Shown: positions 48,652 through 57,148, counted from the first letter of the stretch. The stretch is DNA of 64,000 bases from JALZMG01 sp963844175 (GCA_963844175.1 CAWJNE010000023.1:124001-188000), one strand, 5' to 3'. Program-made: numbers and translations. The notes: generated by a model from the letters alone, not told the origin.

Positions 48652-48699
48652 GCGTTTGTGCGGCGGCCTGCTGCGCAGCAGCAGCTGCCGCACAAACGC
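48652..48699. repeat. 48-bp intergenic palindrome, copy 10
   Basis: Arms GCGTTTGTGC and GCACAAACGC. The interior differs from the others (CTGCTG / CAGCAG stem) while the outer stem extends to 16 pairs. It lies 49 bp before dop. Confidence 0.9.
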
Positions 48700-48748
48700 A
48701 ACATCATGTGGACGGCGCAGGACGGTGCGGCGTGGCTAGGGTCGCCGC

Positions 48749-50263
48749 ATGGCGCTGCCGAAGGTGTGCGGCATCGAGACCGAGTACGGCATCGCCGTAC
48801 GCGGAGCCGACAACAACCCGGTGTCGGCGTCCTCGCTGCTGATCAACGCCTATGTCGCCGCGACCACCAGCCGCCAGCGCGGCCGCGTCGGATGGGACTT
48901 CGACGACGAGCAGCCGACCAACGACGCCAGGGGCTTCTCGGTCGACGATGCCCTCGCTCCCGAGGTCGAGACGACGCTCGTCAACGCCGTCCTCACCAAC
49001 GGCGCCCGCTACTACGTCGACCACGCCCACCCCGAGATCTCCGTCCCCGAGGTCGCCACGGCCCTCGAAGCTGTGTGCTTCGACCGCGCCGCCGAGGAGA
49101 TCGTCCGGCGCAGCATGGTCTACGCCAACGCCAAGCTCGCCCAGACCTCGACGGGATCCGTTCCGGCGGAGGTCGTCGTCTACAAGAACAACTCCGACGG
49201 CAAGGGCAACAGCTATGGCTGCCACGAGAACTACCTCCTCGCCCGCGAGACCCCGTTCGGCCGCATCGTGGCCCAGATCACCCCGCACTTCGTCACCCGC
49301 CAGGTCTTCACCGGCGCCGGCAAAGTCGGCTGCGAACTGCCGGGCACGCCCGCCGATCACGTCCCGTACCAACTCTCCCAGCGGTCCGACTTCTTCGAGG
49401 AGGAGGTCGGGCTCGAGACCACCCTGAAGCGCCCGATCGTCAACACGCGCGACGAACCGCACTGCGACGCCCAGAAGTACCGACGCCTGCACGTCATCGT
49501 CGGCGACGCCAACATGTCCGAGGTCGCCACCTACCTCAAGGTCGGCACCTCGGCGATCGTCCTGGCGATGATCGAGGACGACGCGCTCGGCGAGGACTGG
49601 CTCCTCGGCAACCCGGTCTCAGCGATCCGCCAGGTCAGCCACGACCCGACGCTGACCCGCACGATCATGCTGCGCGACGGCCGCCGCGCCACCGCCCTCG
49701 AGGTCCAATGGGGTCTCCTCGAACGGGCCCGCAAGTACGAGCAGTCCCACGGGTTGGCGCCGGTCGGTGAGGACGTCGGCCGGGACGTCCTGCGGCGCTG
49801 GGAGCAGGTCCTGGCCGGTCTCGAGAACGATCCCGACACGGTCGCCGACTGGGTCGACTGGGTGGCCAAGCAGCGCCTCGTGGACGGCTATGCGGCACGC
49901 CACGATCTGGCTCCGGGCACCTCGCGGCTCAAGGCCATCGATCTCCAGTACCACGACCTGCGGCCGGACCGTGGGCTCTCCACTCGCGCCGGTCTGGCCA
50001 CCCTGATCGGCGAGGACGAGGTGACCCGAGCGATCACGGAGCCGCCGACGAGCACCCGGGCGTACTTCCGCGGCCGGTGCCTGGCCAAGTACCCCGACGA
50101 GATCGTGGCCGCCAACTGGGACTCGATCGTCTTCGACGTCGGACGCGAGCCGTTGCGTCGCGTCCCGATGATGGAGCCATTGCGGGGAACCGCAGACCAC
50201 GTGGCTAGCTTGATCGACGAGAGCGACAGCGCCGTCGAGCTCCTCGAACGACTCGGTTCGTAG
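48749..50263 (+). CDS. dop: Pup deamidase/depupylase Dop
   Basis: A 504-residue member of the Dop/PafA carboxylate-amine ligase-like family. The start GIETEYGI carries metal-binding glutamates. The Dop-specific loop follows (about residues 40-78), with the nucleophile-region Asp91 in YYVDHAHPE. Other motifs are YKNNSDGKGNSYGCHENYLL (residues about 148-167) and NTRDEPHCDAQKYRRLHVIVG (split). It deamidates the Pup C-terminal Gln and removes Pup from substrates. The Gln-ended Pup encoded next door requires it. Confidence 0.95.
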   Translation: MALPKVCGIETEYGIAVRGADNNPVSASSLLINAYVAATTSRQRGRVGWDFDDEQPTNDARGFSVDDALAPEVETTLVNAVLTNGARYYVDHAHPEISVPEVATALEAVCFDRAAEEIVRRSMVYANAKLAQTSTGSVPAEVVVYKNNSDGKGNSYGCHENYLLARETPFGRIVAQITPHFVTRQVFTGAGKVGCELPGTPADHVPYQLSQRSDFFEEEVGLETTLKRPIVNTRDEPHCDAQKYRRLHVIVGDANMSEVATYLKVGTSAIVLAMIEDDALGEDWLLGNPVSAIRQVSHDPTLTRTIMLRDGRRATALEVQWGLLERARKYEQSHGLAPVGEDVGRDVLRRWEQVLAGLENDPDTVADWVDWVAKQRLVDGYAARHDLAPGTSRLKAIDLQYHDLRPDRGLSTRAGLATLIGEDEVTRAITEPPTSTRAYFRGRCLAKYPDEIVAANWDSIVFDVGREPLRRVPMMEPLRGTADHVASLIDESDSAVELLERLGS

Positions 50264-50298
50264 CCGCCCGAGGACACCAGCGAAGGAGGCGCAGCGAC

Positions 50299-50496
50299 AT
50301 GGCAGAACGGACGCACAAGCAGAAGCAGACCCCCCGCACCACCGAGACGGAAGTGGTCGAGGACGCACCGGCGGTCTCCGAGAGCGGGGAGAAGTTGAAG
50401 GCCGAGCTCGACGACCTGCTCGACGAGATCGACGAAGTCCTCGAGACCAACGCCGAGGACTTCGTCAAGTCCTACGTCCAGAAGGGCGGGCAGTAA
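50299..50496 (+). CDS. pup: Prokaryotic ubiquitin-like protein Pup
   Basis: A 65-residue, acidic, largely disordered protein modifier. The C-terminal half (LDDLLDEIDEVLETNAEDFV) forms the helix that binds the ARC coiled coil. It ends Gly-Gly-Gln, so Dop must deamidate it to Glu before PafA can attach it to lysines. AAGGAGG lies about 10 bases before the ATG, one of the strongest ribosome sites in the window. It is followed after 6 bp by prcB. Confidence 0.96.
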   Translation: MAERTHKQKQTPRTTETEVVEDAPAVSESGEKLKAELDDLLDEIDEVLETNAEDFVKSYVQKGGQ

Positions 50497-50502
50497 CGCC
50501 CC

Positions 50503-51303
50503 ATGGGGATGCCGACCTTCACCCCGGGTGACGACCCGGGGTCCAGCTTCGCCAACCTCTTGCGCCGGATCGGGGCCACGCACGACGGACCGGACGGCGA
50601 CACTTCGACGCTCGCCGTGCCCCACGCCACGACGTGCGTCGCCGTCAAGTACGCCGACGGCGTCGTCATGGCGGGCGACCGCCGGGCCACCGCCGGCAAC
50701 CTGATCAGCCACCGCGCCATGGACAAGGTCGTGGAGGCCGATCGCCACAGCGGCGTGGCCATCGCCGGCGCCGCCGGTCCGGCCATGGACATGGTGCGGC
50801 TGTTCCAGCTGCAGCTGGAGCACTACGAGAAGGTCGAAGGCACGCCGCTCAGCCTGGAGGGCAAGGCCAACCAGCTGTCGTCGATGATCCGGGCCAACCT
50901 GCAGGCGGCGATGATGGGCCTCGCCGTCGTGCCGATCTTCGGCGGGTACGACTTGCGTCGCCACGTCGGTCGGCTGTTCGCCTACGACGTCACGGGCGGC
51001 CGCTACGAGGAGCGCGAGTACGTGGCGACGGGCTCGGGGAGCCTGCACGCTGGCACCGTGATCAAGGTTGGCTACCGGCCCGGCATGGATCGGGCGGCGG
51101 CGGTCGACCTCGTGTGCAAGGCGCTGTGGGAAGCCGCCGACGCCGACTCGGCCACCGGGGGACCGGACGCGCTGCGCGGCATCTATCCGATCGTGGCAAC
51201 GATCACTGCTGACGGCTTCGTCGCCGTCCCGGAGGACGAGCTGGCCCAACGGTTCCAGGTCATCGCCGACGACGTCCGCGCCCGGGAGACCCCGTCCCCA
51301 TGA
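50503..51303 (+). CDS. prcB: 20S proteasome beta subunit (with propeptide)
   Basis: A 266-residue beta subunit. A propeptide of about 42 residues precedes the catalytic Thr43 in HATTCVAVKY, where autocleavage exposes the N-terminal nucleophile. GDRRAT follows with the conserved Asp/Arg. SATGGPDALRG near the C-terminus is conserved with mycobacterial PrcB. It forms the inner proteolytic rings. Its TGA overlaps an ATG that opens a 32-codon ORF leading into prcA. Confidence 0.95.
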   Translation: MGMPTFTPGDDPGSSFANLLRRIGATHDGPDGDTSTLAVPHATTCVAVKYADGVVMAGDRRATAGNLISHRAMDKVVEADRHSGVAIAGAAGPAMDMVRLFQLQLEHYEKVEGTPLSLEGKANQLSSMIRANLQAAMMGLAVVPIFGGYDLRRHVGRLFAYDVTGGRYEEREYVATGSGSLHAGTVIKVGYRPGMDRAAAVDLVCKALWEAADADSATGGPDALRGIYPIVATITADGFVAVPEDELAQRFQVIADDVRARETPSP

Positions 51304-51409
51304 GCATGCCGTTCATTGCGTTCCCCGGCCACGCAGGCCGTCGCAGACCGCTCACTCGCTGGCGCTCGCTCACTCGCATCGGAGCACGCGACTCATGAGC
51401 ATGCCGTTC
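51299..51409 (+). repeat. 95-bp-spaced direct duplication at the prcB-prcA junction
   Basis: CATGAGCATGCCGTTC occurs at 51299-51314 and again at 51394-51409. The second copy is the true prcA start. Between them lie about 79 bp including GCTCACTCGC twice (51350-51359, 51368-51377). Confidence 0.85.
51300..51398 (+). CDS. Possible 32-codon coupling ORF between prcB and prcA
   Basis: It begins with an ATG overlapping the prcB stop (ATGA). It encodes a 32-residue basic peptide starting MSMPF, the same first five residues as PrcA, and its own TGA overlaps the prcA ATG (ATGA again). Both overlaps suit ribosome re-initiation, so the duplication kept prcB and prcA translationally linked. Whether the peptide itself matters is unknown. 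Confidence 0.4.
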   Translation: MSMPFIAFPGHAGRRRPLTRWRSLTRIGARDS

Positions 51410-52135
51410 TACGTCGCGCCGGAGCAGGTGATGAAGGACCGGGCGGACTACGCCCGCAAGGGCATCGCCAGGGGCCGGGCGCTGGTCGCCGTCCGGTACG
51501 TCGACGGCGTCGCCATCGTCGCCGAGAACAGCTCCGAGACGCTGCGCAAGGTCAGCGAGATCTACGACCGCATCGCCTTCGCCGGCGTGGGCAAGTACAA
51601 CGAGTTCGACCAGCTGCGCGTCGCCGGCGTCCGGGCGGCCGACCTCAAGGGGTTCCAGTACAGCCGCGACGATGTCGACGCCCGCAGCCTGGCCAACCAG
51701 TACGCCCAGATCCTCGGCCAGATCTTCACCCACGAGATGAAGCCGATGGAGGTGGAGATCCTCGTCGCCGAGGTCGGCGTCGTCGCCTCCGACGACCAGA
51801 TGTTCCACATCCTCTACGACGGCACCGTCTTCGACCACCGCGACTACACGGTGCTGGGCGGCGACGCCGACGCCATCCTCGGGCGCATCGGCGAGTCGTT
51901 CAGTGACGGCCTGGATGCCGCGGCCGCGGTGCGGGCCGGCGCGTCCGCCCTCGCCGGCCCCGATCGCACGCTGCCGGCCGACGACCTCGAGGTCGCCCTG
52001 CTGAGCCGGGGCAACGGGCGGCGGTGCTTCCGCCGGTTGACGGACGACGACGTCACAGAACTGCTCGGCGACGACGCCGCCGCTGCACCTGATGCCGGCG
52101 CCGACGCCGACTCGGACTCCGCCGCCGAGTCGTAA
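51395..52135 (+). CDS. prcA: 20S proteasome alpha subunit
   Basis: A 246-residue alpha subunit. The N-terminal gate segment MSMPFYVAPEQVMKDRADYA and then RKGIARGRALVAVRYVDGV are typical of actinobacterial PrcA. There is no catalytic threonine. A long Ala/Asp-rich C-terminal tail follows the fold. It builds the outer rings that ARC docks on. Converges with the FAD oxidoreductase gene with a 3-bp gap and no terminator. Confidence 0.95.
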   Translation: MSMPFYVAPEQVMKDRADYARKGIARGRALVAVRYVDGVAIVAENSSETLRKVSEIYDRIAFAGVGKYNEFDQLRVAGVRAADLKGFQYSRDDVDARSLANQYAQILGQIFTHEMKPMEVEILVAEVGVVASDDQMFHILYDGTVFDHRDYTVLGGDADAILGRIGESFSDGLDAAAAVRAGASALAGPDRTLPADDLEVALLSRGNGRRCFRRLTDDDVTELLGDDAAAAPDAGADADSDSAAES

Positions 52136-52138
52136 CCG

Positions 52139-53539
52139 TCACGCCGCCAGGACGGACTCCAGCTCCGGGCGGGTGAGGCCCGGGAGCGGCACCGCCGGTG
52201 GAAGTGCCATCACCTTGTCCCGCACCGTCGGATCGGCCAGCACGTCCGGCGCCCGTCCCAGCAGGCCGGCGATGCGCATCGCCGCCCGCAGCAGATCCGG
52301 GTCCGACGAGGCGTGCGAGCGCAACGCCTGGCCGGCGAGCCACCCGGCGTCGTCCGTCTCGTAGGGCCGACAATCGAGCTGGGCGTGCATCTCGGCCAAG
52401 CGGTGGCGGTCGAACGCCAGCGTGTCGCGATACAGCGGCTCGACGGCCTCGAGGGTCGCCGTCCGCAACACCGCCGACACATCGAGCGCCGTGGCGCCGT
52501 CGGTCGCCCTCAGCGCGTCACGCACGGCCACGGCGTGGATCAGACCGATCGTCGCCCCGCGGCCGAGCGATGGGTTCGTCGCCGCCCACGCGTCGGCGAC
52601 GGCGACGACACCGGTGGCCACCGGTCGACCGCCGACCCACAGGTCACGGTGGCTGTCCTCGATGCCCGCCATCACGTCGATGGCGGTGAACGGTTGACCC
52701 TCCAACCAGTGGGCCACCAGCGGGTAGCTCTTCACCACCCGGGTCCAGACGTCGGGATCGCGCACCGCCCGCAACGCGCGATCCCGGCCACTGGCGATGA
52801 TGCCCAGGCCCCAGGTGCCGTGGTCGGCCGGCAGCGCCACGATCGAGATCGAGTCATAGGCCTGCAGCGGTGGCCCGAACGGGGGCGGCACCGAGCCATC
52901 GGCCGAGCGGAAGTGGCGCCCGTAGTAGACGAACCCGGCCTCCTCGCGCTCCTCCGCAGGGCGACGGGCCCCGGCCGCCGTCAGCAGGCAGGACAGCTGG
53001 GAGTGCCGCCCGCTGGCATCGATGACGAGGTCGCTGCGCAGCAGATCGCCCTTGGACGTCACGACGCCGTTGACGTGCGGAGCGACGAGCCAGGACCGTC
53101 GATCGACGGTCAGCCGGTGTACGGCGACGCCGCGGTGCACCTCGATGCCCGGCTCGGCATCGACGATGCGCGCCAGCGATGCCTCGATCATCGGTCGCCG
53201 CCCGGTGACGGAGTCGAAGTCCTCGTCACCGGGCCGTTGACCGCCAGAGATCGACGCCGGCAGATCGAGGACTCGATTGATCCGCAGGGCGCCGTCGGCG
53301 ACCAGCGTGCCGGTCACGTCGGGCAGGTGTCGATCGAGCTCGAGCCGGAACCGGGGGTGGAAGGCGTGCAGCAGTCGGAACTGGCGGACGCCCCGCCGCT
53401 CCCAGCCGTCCCATGCCCCATCGGGCGGTGGTGCCGGGGCAGGGTCGCGCTCCAGGAGCTGCACGCAGTGGCCGTCGCGGGCCAGCAGCAGGCTCGTGCA
53501 GAGCCCTGCGATGCCGCCGCCGATGATCGTCACGTCCAC
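52139..53539 (-). CDS. FAD-dependent oxidoreductase (monooxygenase-like)
   Basis: A 466-residue flavoprotein. The N-terminal dinucleotide-binding motif is VTIIGGGIAGLCTSLLLAR with the acid at LLERDP. DLVIDASGRHSQL and VAVADAWAATNPSLGRGATIGL are the later FAD-binding motifs of the PHBH/geranylgeranyl-reductase-like group. Substrate unknown. GTG 53539 is chosen since the fold starts at once; the open frame runs to 53641. Divergent from the winged-helix/hydrolase gene. Not part of the usual proteasome cluster. Confidence 0.78.
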   Translation of the reverse strand: MDVTIIGGGIAGLCTSLLLARDGHCVQLLERDPAPAPPPDGAWDGWERRGVRQFRLLHAFHPRFRLELDRHLPDVTGTLVADGALRINRVLDLPASISGGQRPGDEDFDSVTGRRPMIEASLARIVDAEPGIEVHRGVAVHRLTVDRRSWLVAPHVNGVVTSKGDLLRSDLVIDASGRHSQLSCLLTAAGARRPAEEREEAGFVYYGRHFRSADGSVPPPFGPPLQAYDSISIVALPADHGTWGLGIIASGRDRALRAVRDPDVWTRVVKSYPLVAHWLEGQPFTAIDVMAGIEDSHRDLWVGGRPVATGVVAVADAWAATNPSLGRGATIGLIHAVAVRDALRATDGATALDVSAVLRTATLEAVEPLYRDTLAFDRHRLAEMHAQLDCRPYETDDAGWLAGQALRSHASSDPDLLRAAMRIAGLLGRAPDVLADPTVRDKVMALPPAVPLPGLTRPELESVLAA

Positions 53540-53561
53540 GAGCGTCCCTCCCACGTCCACG
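53531..53561. promoter_or_regulatory. Direct repeat in the divergent promoter region
   Basis: CACGTCCACG occurs at 53531-53540 and 53552-53561, 21 bp apart (two helical turns). The first copy overlaps the oxidoreductase start. A possible binding site for the divergent winged-helix protein; OmpR-type regulators favour direct repeats. Confidence 0.35.
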
Positions 53562-53664
53562 CGTCTCACGACACAGTGCTCGTGGCGCTCGACCGGCGCG
53601 TGGAGGGCGCCGGAAGAACTCGTGGAGATCCGCGCCGCCATCGCGGTACGTTCCCTTCGGCCCG

Positions 53665-54861
53665 ATGCGCTACCTGTTCTCTGACCTCGAGGTCGACGTC
53701 GATCGGTTCGAGCTGCGCCGCCGCGGCGTCCCGGTGCACGTCGAGCGCCAGGTGTTCGACGTGCTCGCCTACCTGCTGGCCAACCGGTCGCGGGTCGTCC
53801 CGAAGCACGAGCTGCTGGACGAGGTCTGGGGCGACCGGTTCGTCAGCGAATCGGCGCTGACCAGCAGGATCAAGGCGGCGCGGCGGGCGGTCGGCGACGA
53901 CGGGGCGGCGCAGCGGGTGATCCGCACGTCCTTCGGGCGGGGGTACCAGTTCATCGCCGACGACGTGAAGGTGCTCGAGGAGCCGGGCCCCGGTGCGGCG
54001 CACGGTGAACCGCCACCGCCGCCGGAGCAGGAGATCCGCTTCTGCCACACCGAGGACGGGACGCGCATCGCGTACGCCCTGGTCGGCGACGGACCGGTGC
54101 TGGTCAAGGCGGCGAACTGGATGACCCACCTCGACTTCGAACGGCGCAGCCCGGTGTGGCAGCACTGGATCGACGATCTCAGCCGTGACCGGTCGCTCCT
54201 GCGATACGACGAGCGCGGCTGCGGACTGTCGGACTGGGACGTCGACCGGTTCGACTTCGATGTCTGGGTCGACGACCTGGCGGCGGTCGTGGACGCCGCG
54301 GGGTGTGACCGGTTCCCGCTGCTCGGCGTGTCCCAGGGGGCTGCCGTGGCGGTCGCGTTCGCCGTCCGCCATCCCGAGCGGGTCAGCAGGCTCGTGCTGT
54401 ACGGGTCGTACGCGAGGGGGCGGATGGAGCGGGCCGATTCGAACGAGCTGAAGCGTGGCGCGGCGCTCGACATCGAGCTGGCCCGGGTCGGGTGGGGGAG
54501 TGACGATCCGTCATTCCGCCAGGTCTTCACGTCCCAGTTCCTGCCGGGTGGGTCGCGTGAGGACTGGGACGAGCTGAACGAGCTGCAACGGCGGACGACG
54601 TCGGCGCACAACGCCGTTCGCTTCCTCGAGACGTTCGCCGCCATCGACGTGACCGACGAGGCGACGCGGGTCGCCTGCCCCACGCTGATCATCCACGCCC
54701 GGGACGATCACCGGGTGCCGTGGGCGGCGGCCCGGGAGATGGCGACACTCGTCCCGGGAAGCCGCTTCGTGACGTTGCCCGGCGAGAACCACCTGCTCAC
54801 CGGCACCGAACCGGCGTGGCCACTGTTCCGCGCCGAGCTCGACCGCTTCCTCGCCGCCTGA
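53665..54861 (+). CDS. OmpR-type winged-helix regulator fused to an alpha/beta hydrolase
   Basis: A 398-residue two-domain protein. Residues about 1-100 are a Trans_reg_C winged helix (FDVLAYLLANRSRVVPKHELLDEVWG, shown here in shortened reading, then ALTSRIKAARRAVGDDG and IRTSFGRGYQFIA). After a Pro-rich hinge, residues about 125-398 are an alpha/beta hydrolase: the nucleophile elbow GVSQGAA, an acid in HARDDHRVP and a His in GENHLL. The hydrolase part may sense or process a ligand and control DNA binding. There is no receiver domain. Confidence 0.8.
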   Translation: MRYLFSDLEVDVDRFELRRRGVPVHVERQVFDVLAYLLANRSRVVPKHELLDEVWGDRFVSESALTSRIKAARRAVGDDGAAQRVIRTSFGRGYQFIADDVKVLEEPGPGAAHGEPPPPPEQEIRFCHTEDGTRIAYALVGDGPVLVKAANWMTHLDFERRSPVWQHWIDDLSRDRSLLRYDERGCGLSDWDVDRFDFDVWVDDLAAVVDAAGCDRFPLLGVSQGAAVAVAFAVRHPERVSRLVLYGSYARGRMERADSNELKRGAALDIELARVGWGSDDPSFRQVFTSQFLPGGSREDWDELNELQRRTTSAHNAVRFLETFAAIDVTDEATRVACPTLIIHARDDHRVPWAAAREMATLVPGSRFVTLPGENHLLTGTEPAWPLFRAELDRFLAA

Positions 54862-54868
54862 TCCACGC

Positions 54869-54916
54869 GCGTTTGTGCGCCGGCGGCCGCCCGGCCGGCC
54901 GGCAACGCACAAACGC
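54869..54916. repeat. 48-bp intergenic palindrome, copy 11
   Basis: Arms GCGTTTGTGC and GCACAAACGC. It starts 8 bases after the regulator-hydrolase stop and ends 18 bp before pxpA. Confidence 0.9.
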
Positions 54917-54934
54917 GGTCGGTACGGTGGCGTC

Positions 54935-55696
54935 GTGGTCGCCGTCGACCTGAACAGCGACCTCGGGGAGTCGTTCGGGGTGTGGCGGTTGGGCGACGAC
55001 GCGGCGATGCTCGAGCTGGTGACCAGCGCCAACGTGGCGTGCGGGTTCCACGCCGGCGATCCGTCGACCCTGCGGGCCGTGTGTGCGGCTGCGGTCGGCG
55101 CTGGCGTGGCCATCGGCGCCCAGGTCTCGTTCCCGGACCTCGTCGGGTTCGGCCGTCGCGCCATGGACATGGCGCCTGCCGAACTGCGCGACGCCGTCCT
55201 GTACCAGTTGGGCGCGCTCGACGCATTCGCCCAGGTCGCAGGGGCGGGTGTCCGGTACGTGAAGCCGCACGGGGCGCTGTACCACGTGGCCAGCGCCGAT
55301 CCGGCCGCGGCGGGTGCGGTCGTCGACGCGGCCGCCGAGTACGACCCGTCCCTGGCGGTGCTCGGTGCTCCGGGCAGCGAGTTGCTCCGTCGCGCCGAGG
55401 CGGCCGGGCTGGAAGCCGTGCCCGAGGGGTTCGCCGACCGCGCCTACGCGCCGGACGGATCCCTCGTCCCGAGAGGTCAAACGGGCGCGCTGATCACCGA
55501 TCCAGCGGCCGCCGCCACCCAAGCGGTGCGCCTGGCCGCCGATCGAGAGGTGACTGCAATCGATGGCTCGGTGATCGCCGTCGAGGCGCGGTCGATCTGC
55601 GTCCACGGCGACACCCCCGGCGCGGTCGAGCTGGCGCGGGCCGTGCGCGAGTCGTTGACGACGGCGGGCGTGCGCCTGGGCGCCTTCGTCGAATGA
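54935..55696 (+). CDS. pxpA: 5-oxoprolinase subunit A (LamB/YcsF family)
   Basis: A 253-residue LamB/YcsF protein. It opens DLNSDLGESFGVW, followed by SANVACGFHAGDP and VRYVKPHGALYH, the conserved metal/substrate motifs of the family. With PxpB and PxpC it opens 5-oxoproline (pyroglutamate) to glutamate using ATP. GTG 54935 is selected because the conserved start follows directly. The stop overlaps pxpB by 4 nt. Confidence 0.92.
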   Translation: MVAVDLNSDLGESFGVWRLGDDAAMLELVTSANVACGFHAGDPSTLRAVCAAAVGAGVAIGAQVSFPDLVGFGRRAMDMAPAELRDAVLYQLGALDAFAQVAGAGVRYVKPHGALYHVASADPAAAGAVVDAAAEYDPSLAVLGAPGSELLRRAEAAGLEAVPEGFADRAYAPDGSLVPRGQTGALITDPAAAATQAVRLAADREVTAIDGSVIAVEARSICVHGDTPGAVELARAVRESLTTAGVRLGAFVE

Positions 55697-56307
55697 GCCA
55701 GCCCGCCCGGCGGCTGTTGCCCTACGGCCCGGACGGCTGGCTGGTGGAGCTCGGCGCCCACGACGTGCTCGGTGTCGCCGCCGCCGCCCGTCGGGGACCC
55801 GATGTGGAGGAGGTCGTGCCGGCGGCGACGACGGTGCTCGTGCGGCTGCGCCCCGGACGGGATCGGATGGCGGTGGCCGAATGGCTCTCGGAGCTGGCGC
55901 CCGAGGAGGCGGCTCCGTCAGACGGCGGGCAGGACGTCGAGCTGACCGTGGACTACGACGGTGTCGACCTCGACGACGTCGCCGCGGCGACCGGGTTGAC
56001 GACCGACGAGGTCGTGGAGCTGCATGCGAGGAGCCGGTACACCTGCGCGTTCTGCGGGTTCGCGCCCGGGTTCGGCTATCTGACGGGCCTCGACGAGCGG
56101 CTGCACCTGCCGCGCCGGGCAACGCCGCGCACGACCGTGCCCGCCGGAGCCGTCGCCATCGCCGCCGGCTACAGCGCCGTCTACCCGTCGCCGTCGCCGG
56201 GCGGCTGGCACCTCATCGGCCGCACCGAGGCCCGCCTGTGGGACCCACGACGAGCTCACCCCGCGTTGCTGCGCCCCGGGACGACGGTGCGCTTCGTCCC
56301 ACGATGA
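55693..56307 (+). CDS. pxpB: 5-oxoprolinase subunit B (KipI family)
   Basis: A 204-residue KipI-like protein. Family motifs are YTCAFCGFAPGFGYLTGLD, LPRRATPRTTVPAGAVAIA, and GGWHLIGRT. ATG 55693 overlaps the pxpA stop (ATGA), and its own stop overlaps pxpC by 4 nt. It forms the PxpBC complex that phosphorylates and cleaves 5-oxoproline passed from PxpA. Confidence 0.92.
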   Translation: MSQPARRLLPYGPDGWLVELGAHDVLGVAAAARRGPDVEEVVPAATTVLVRLRPGRDRMAVAEWLSELAPEEAAPSDGGQDVELTVDYDGVDLDDVAAATGLTTDEVVELHARSRYTCAFCGFAPGFGYLTGLDERLHLPRRATPRTTVPAGAVAIAAGYSAVYPSPSPGGWHLIGRTEARLWDPRRAHPALLRPGTTVRFVPR

Positions 56308-57122
56308 CCGGCGGCGTCGACCTCGTCGTGGTCGAGGCCGGTCTGGCGACGTCGATCCAGGACGGCGGCCGACCCGGGTACGCCGACCTCGGCGTGTCGA
56401 GGAGCGGCGCGCTCGACCAGCCGCTGCGTGCCGTGCTCAACCGGCTGGTCGGCAACCACGCTGATGCCGCCGTCCTCGAGACGCTCGGTGGACTGCGGCT
56501 GCGGGCCAGCTCCGCCGTGGTCGTGGCGACGTCGGCCGAGCGCATCGCCCTTGCCGTGCCTGCCGGCGGGACGGTCGCGGTGGAGCCGGCGGCGGGCGAT
56601 CTGTGGGGCTACGTCGCAGTGCGGGGCGGCATCGCCGTCGAACCGGTCCTCGGGTCGCGCAGCCAGGACTCGCGATCGGGGCTGGGGCCGGAACCGGTCG
56701 TCGCCGGCTGCCGCCTCCCGGTCGGCGCTCCCGGCCAGTTGCCGATCGCCGTGGAGCTGGCACCGCCGCCGGCGCCGACGTCCGAGGTGCAGATCTGGCC
56801 CGGGCCCCGCATCGACCGATTCGACGGCGACATCATGAAGATCCTGACGAGCGCCGAGTGGACGGTGACCAGCGACGTCAGTCGTGTGGGCGCCCGCCTT
56901 GACGGACCGCGGCTGCGCCAGCACGATCGGGCCGAGCTGGCGAGCGAGGGACTGCTCCCGGGCGCCATCCAGGTGCCGCCCGACGGCCGGCCGATCGTGA
57001 TGCTGGCCGACCACCCGACGACCGGCGGGTATCCCGTCGTCGCCGTCGTCGACCCGGCGTCCGTGCCCACGGTCGTCCAGGCCGCGCCCGGTTCACGACT
57101 GCGGTTGCGCCTCGTACCGTGA
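56304..57122 (+). CDS. pxpC: 5-oxoprolinase subunit C (KipA, biotin-carboxyltransferase-like)
   Basis: A 272-residue KipA-like protein. It opens VVEAGLATSIQDGGRPGYADLGVSRSGALD (family hallmark, two runs) and ends with LADHPTTGGYPVVAVV. It has the fold of a biotin-dependent carboxyltransferase subunit without biotin chemistry. Completes the pxpABC operon, which sits between prcA and pafA. Confidence 0.92.
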   Translation: MTGGVDLVVVEAGLATSIQDGGRPGYADLGVSRSGALDQPLRAVLNRLVGNHADAAVLETLGGLRLRASSAVVVATSAERIALAVPAGGTVAVEPAAGDLWGYVAVRGGIAVEPVLGSRSQDSRSGLGPEPVVAGCRLPVGAPGQLPIAVELAPPPAPTSEVQIWPGPRIDRFDGDIMKILTSAEWTVTSDVSRVGARLDGPRLRQHDRAELASEGLLPGAIQVPPDGRPIVMLADHPTTGGYPVVAVVDPASVPTVVQAAPGSRLRLRLVP

Positions 57123-57148
57123 CCGCCGGGCCGAGCGCACCTGACGCC

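Larger units (their letters stand above)
48519..48748. promoter_or_regulatory. Divergent promoter region upstream of dop
   Basis: 230 bp without a gene between the AbiEi-like gene and dop. It holds palindrome copy 10 and a probable degenerate copy at 48535-48582. The dop promoter must be here. Confidence 0.4.
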
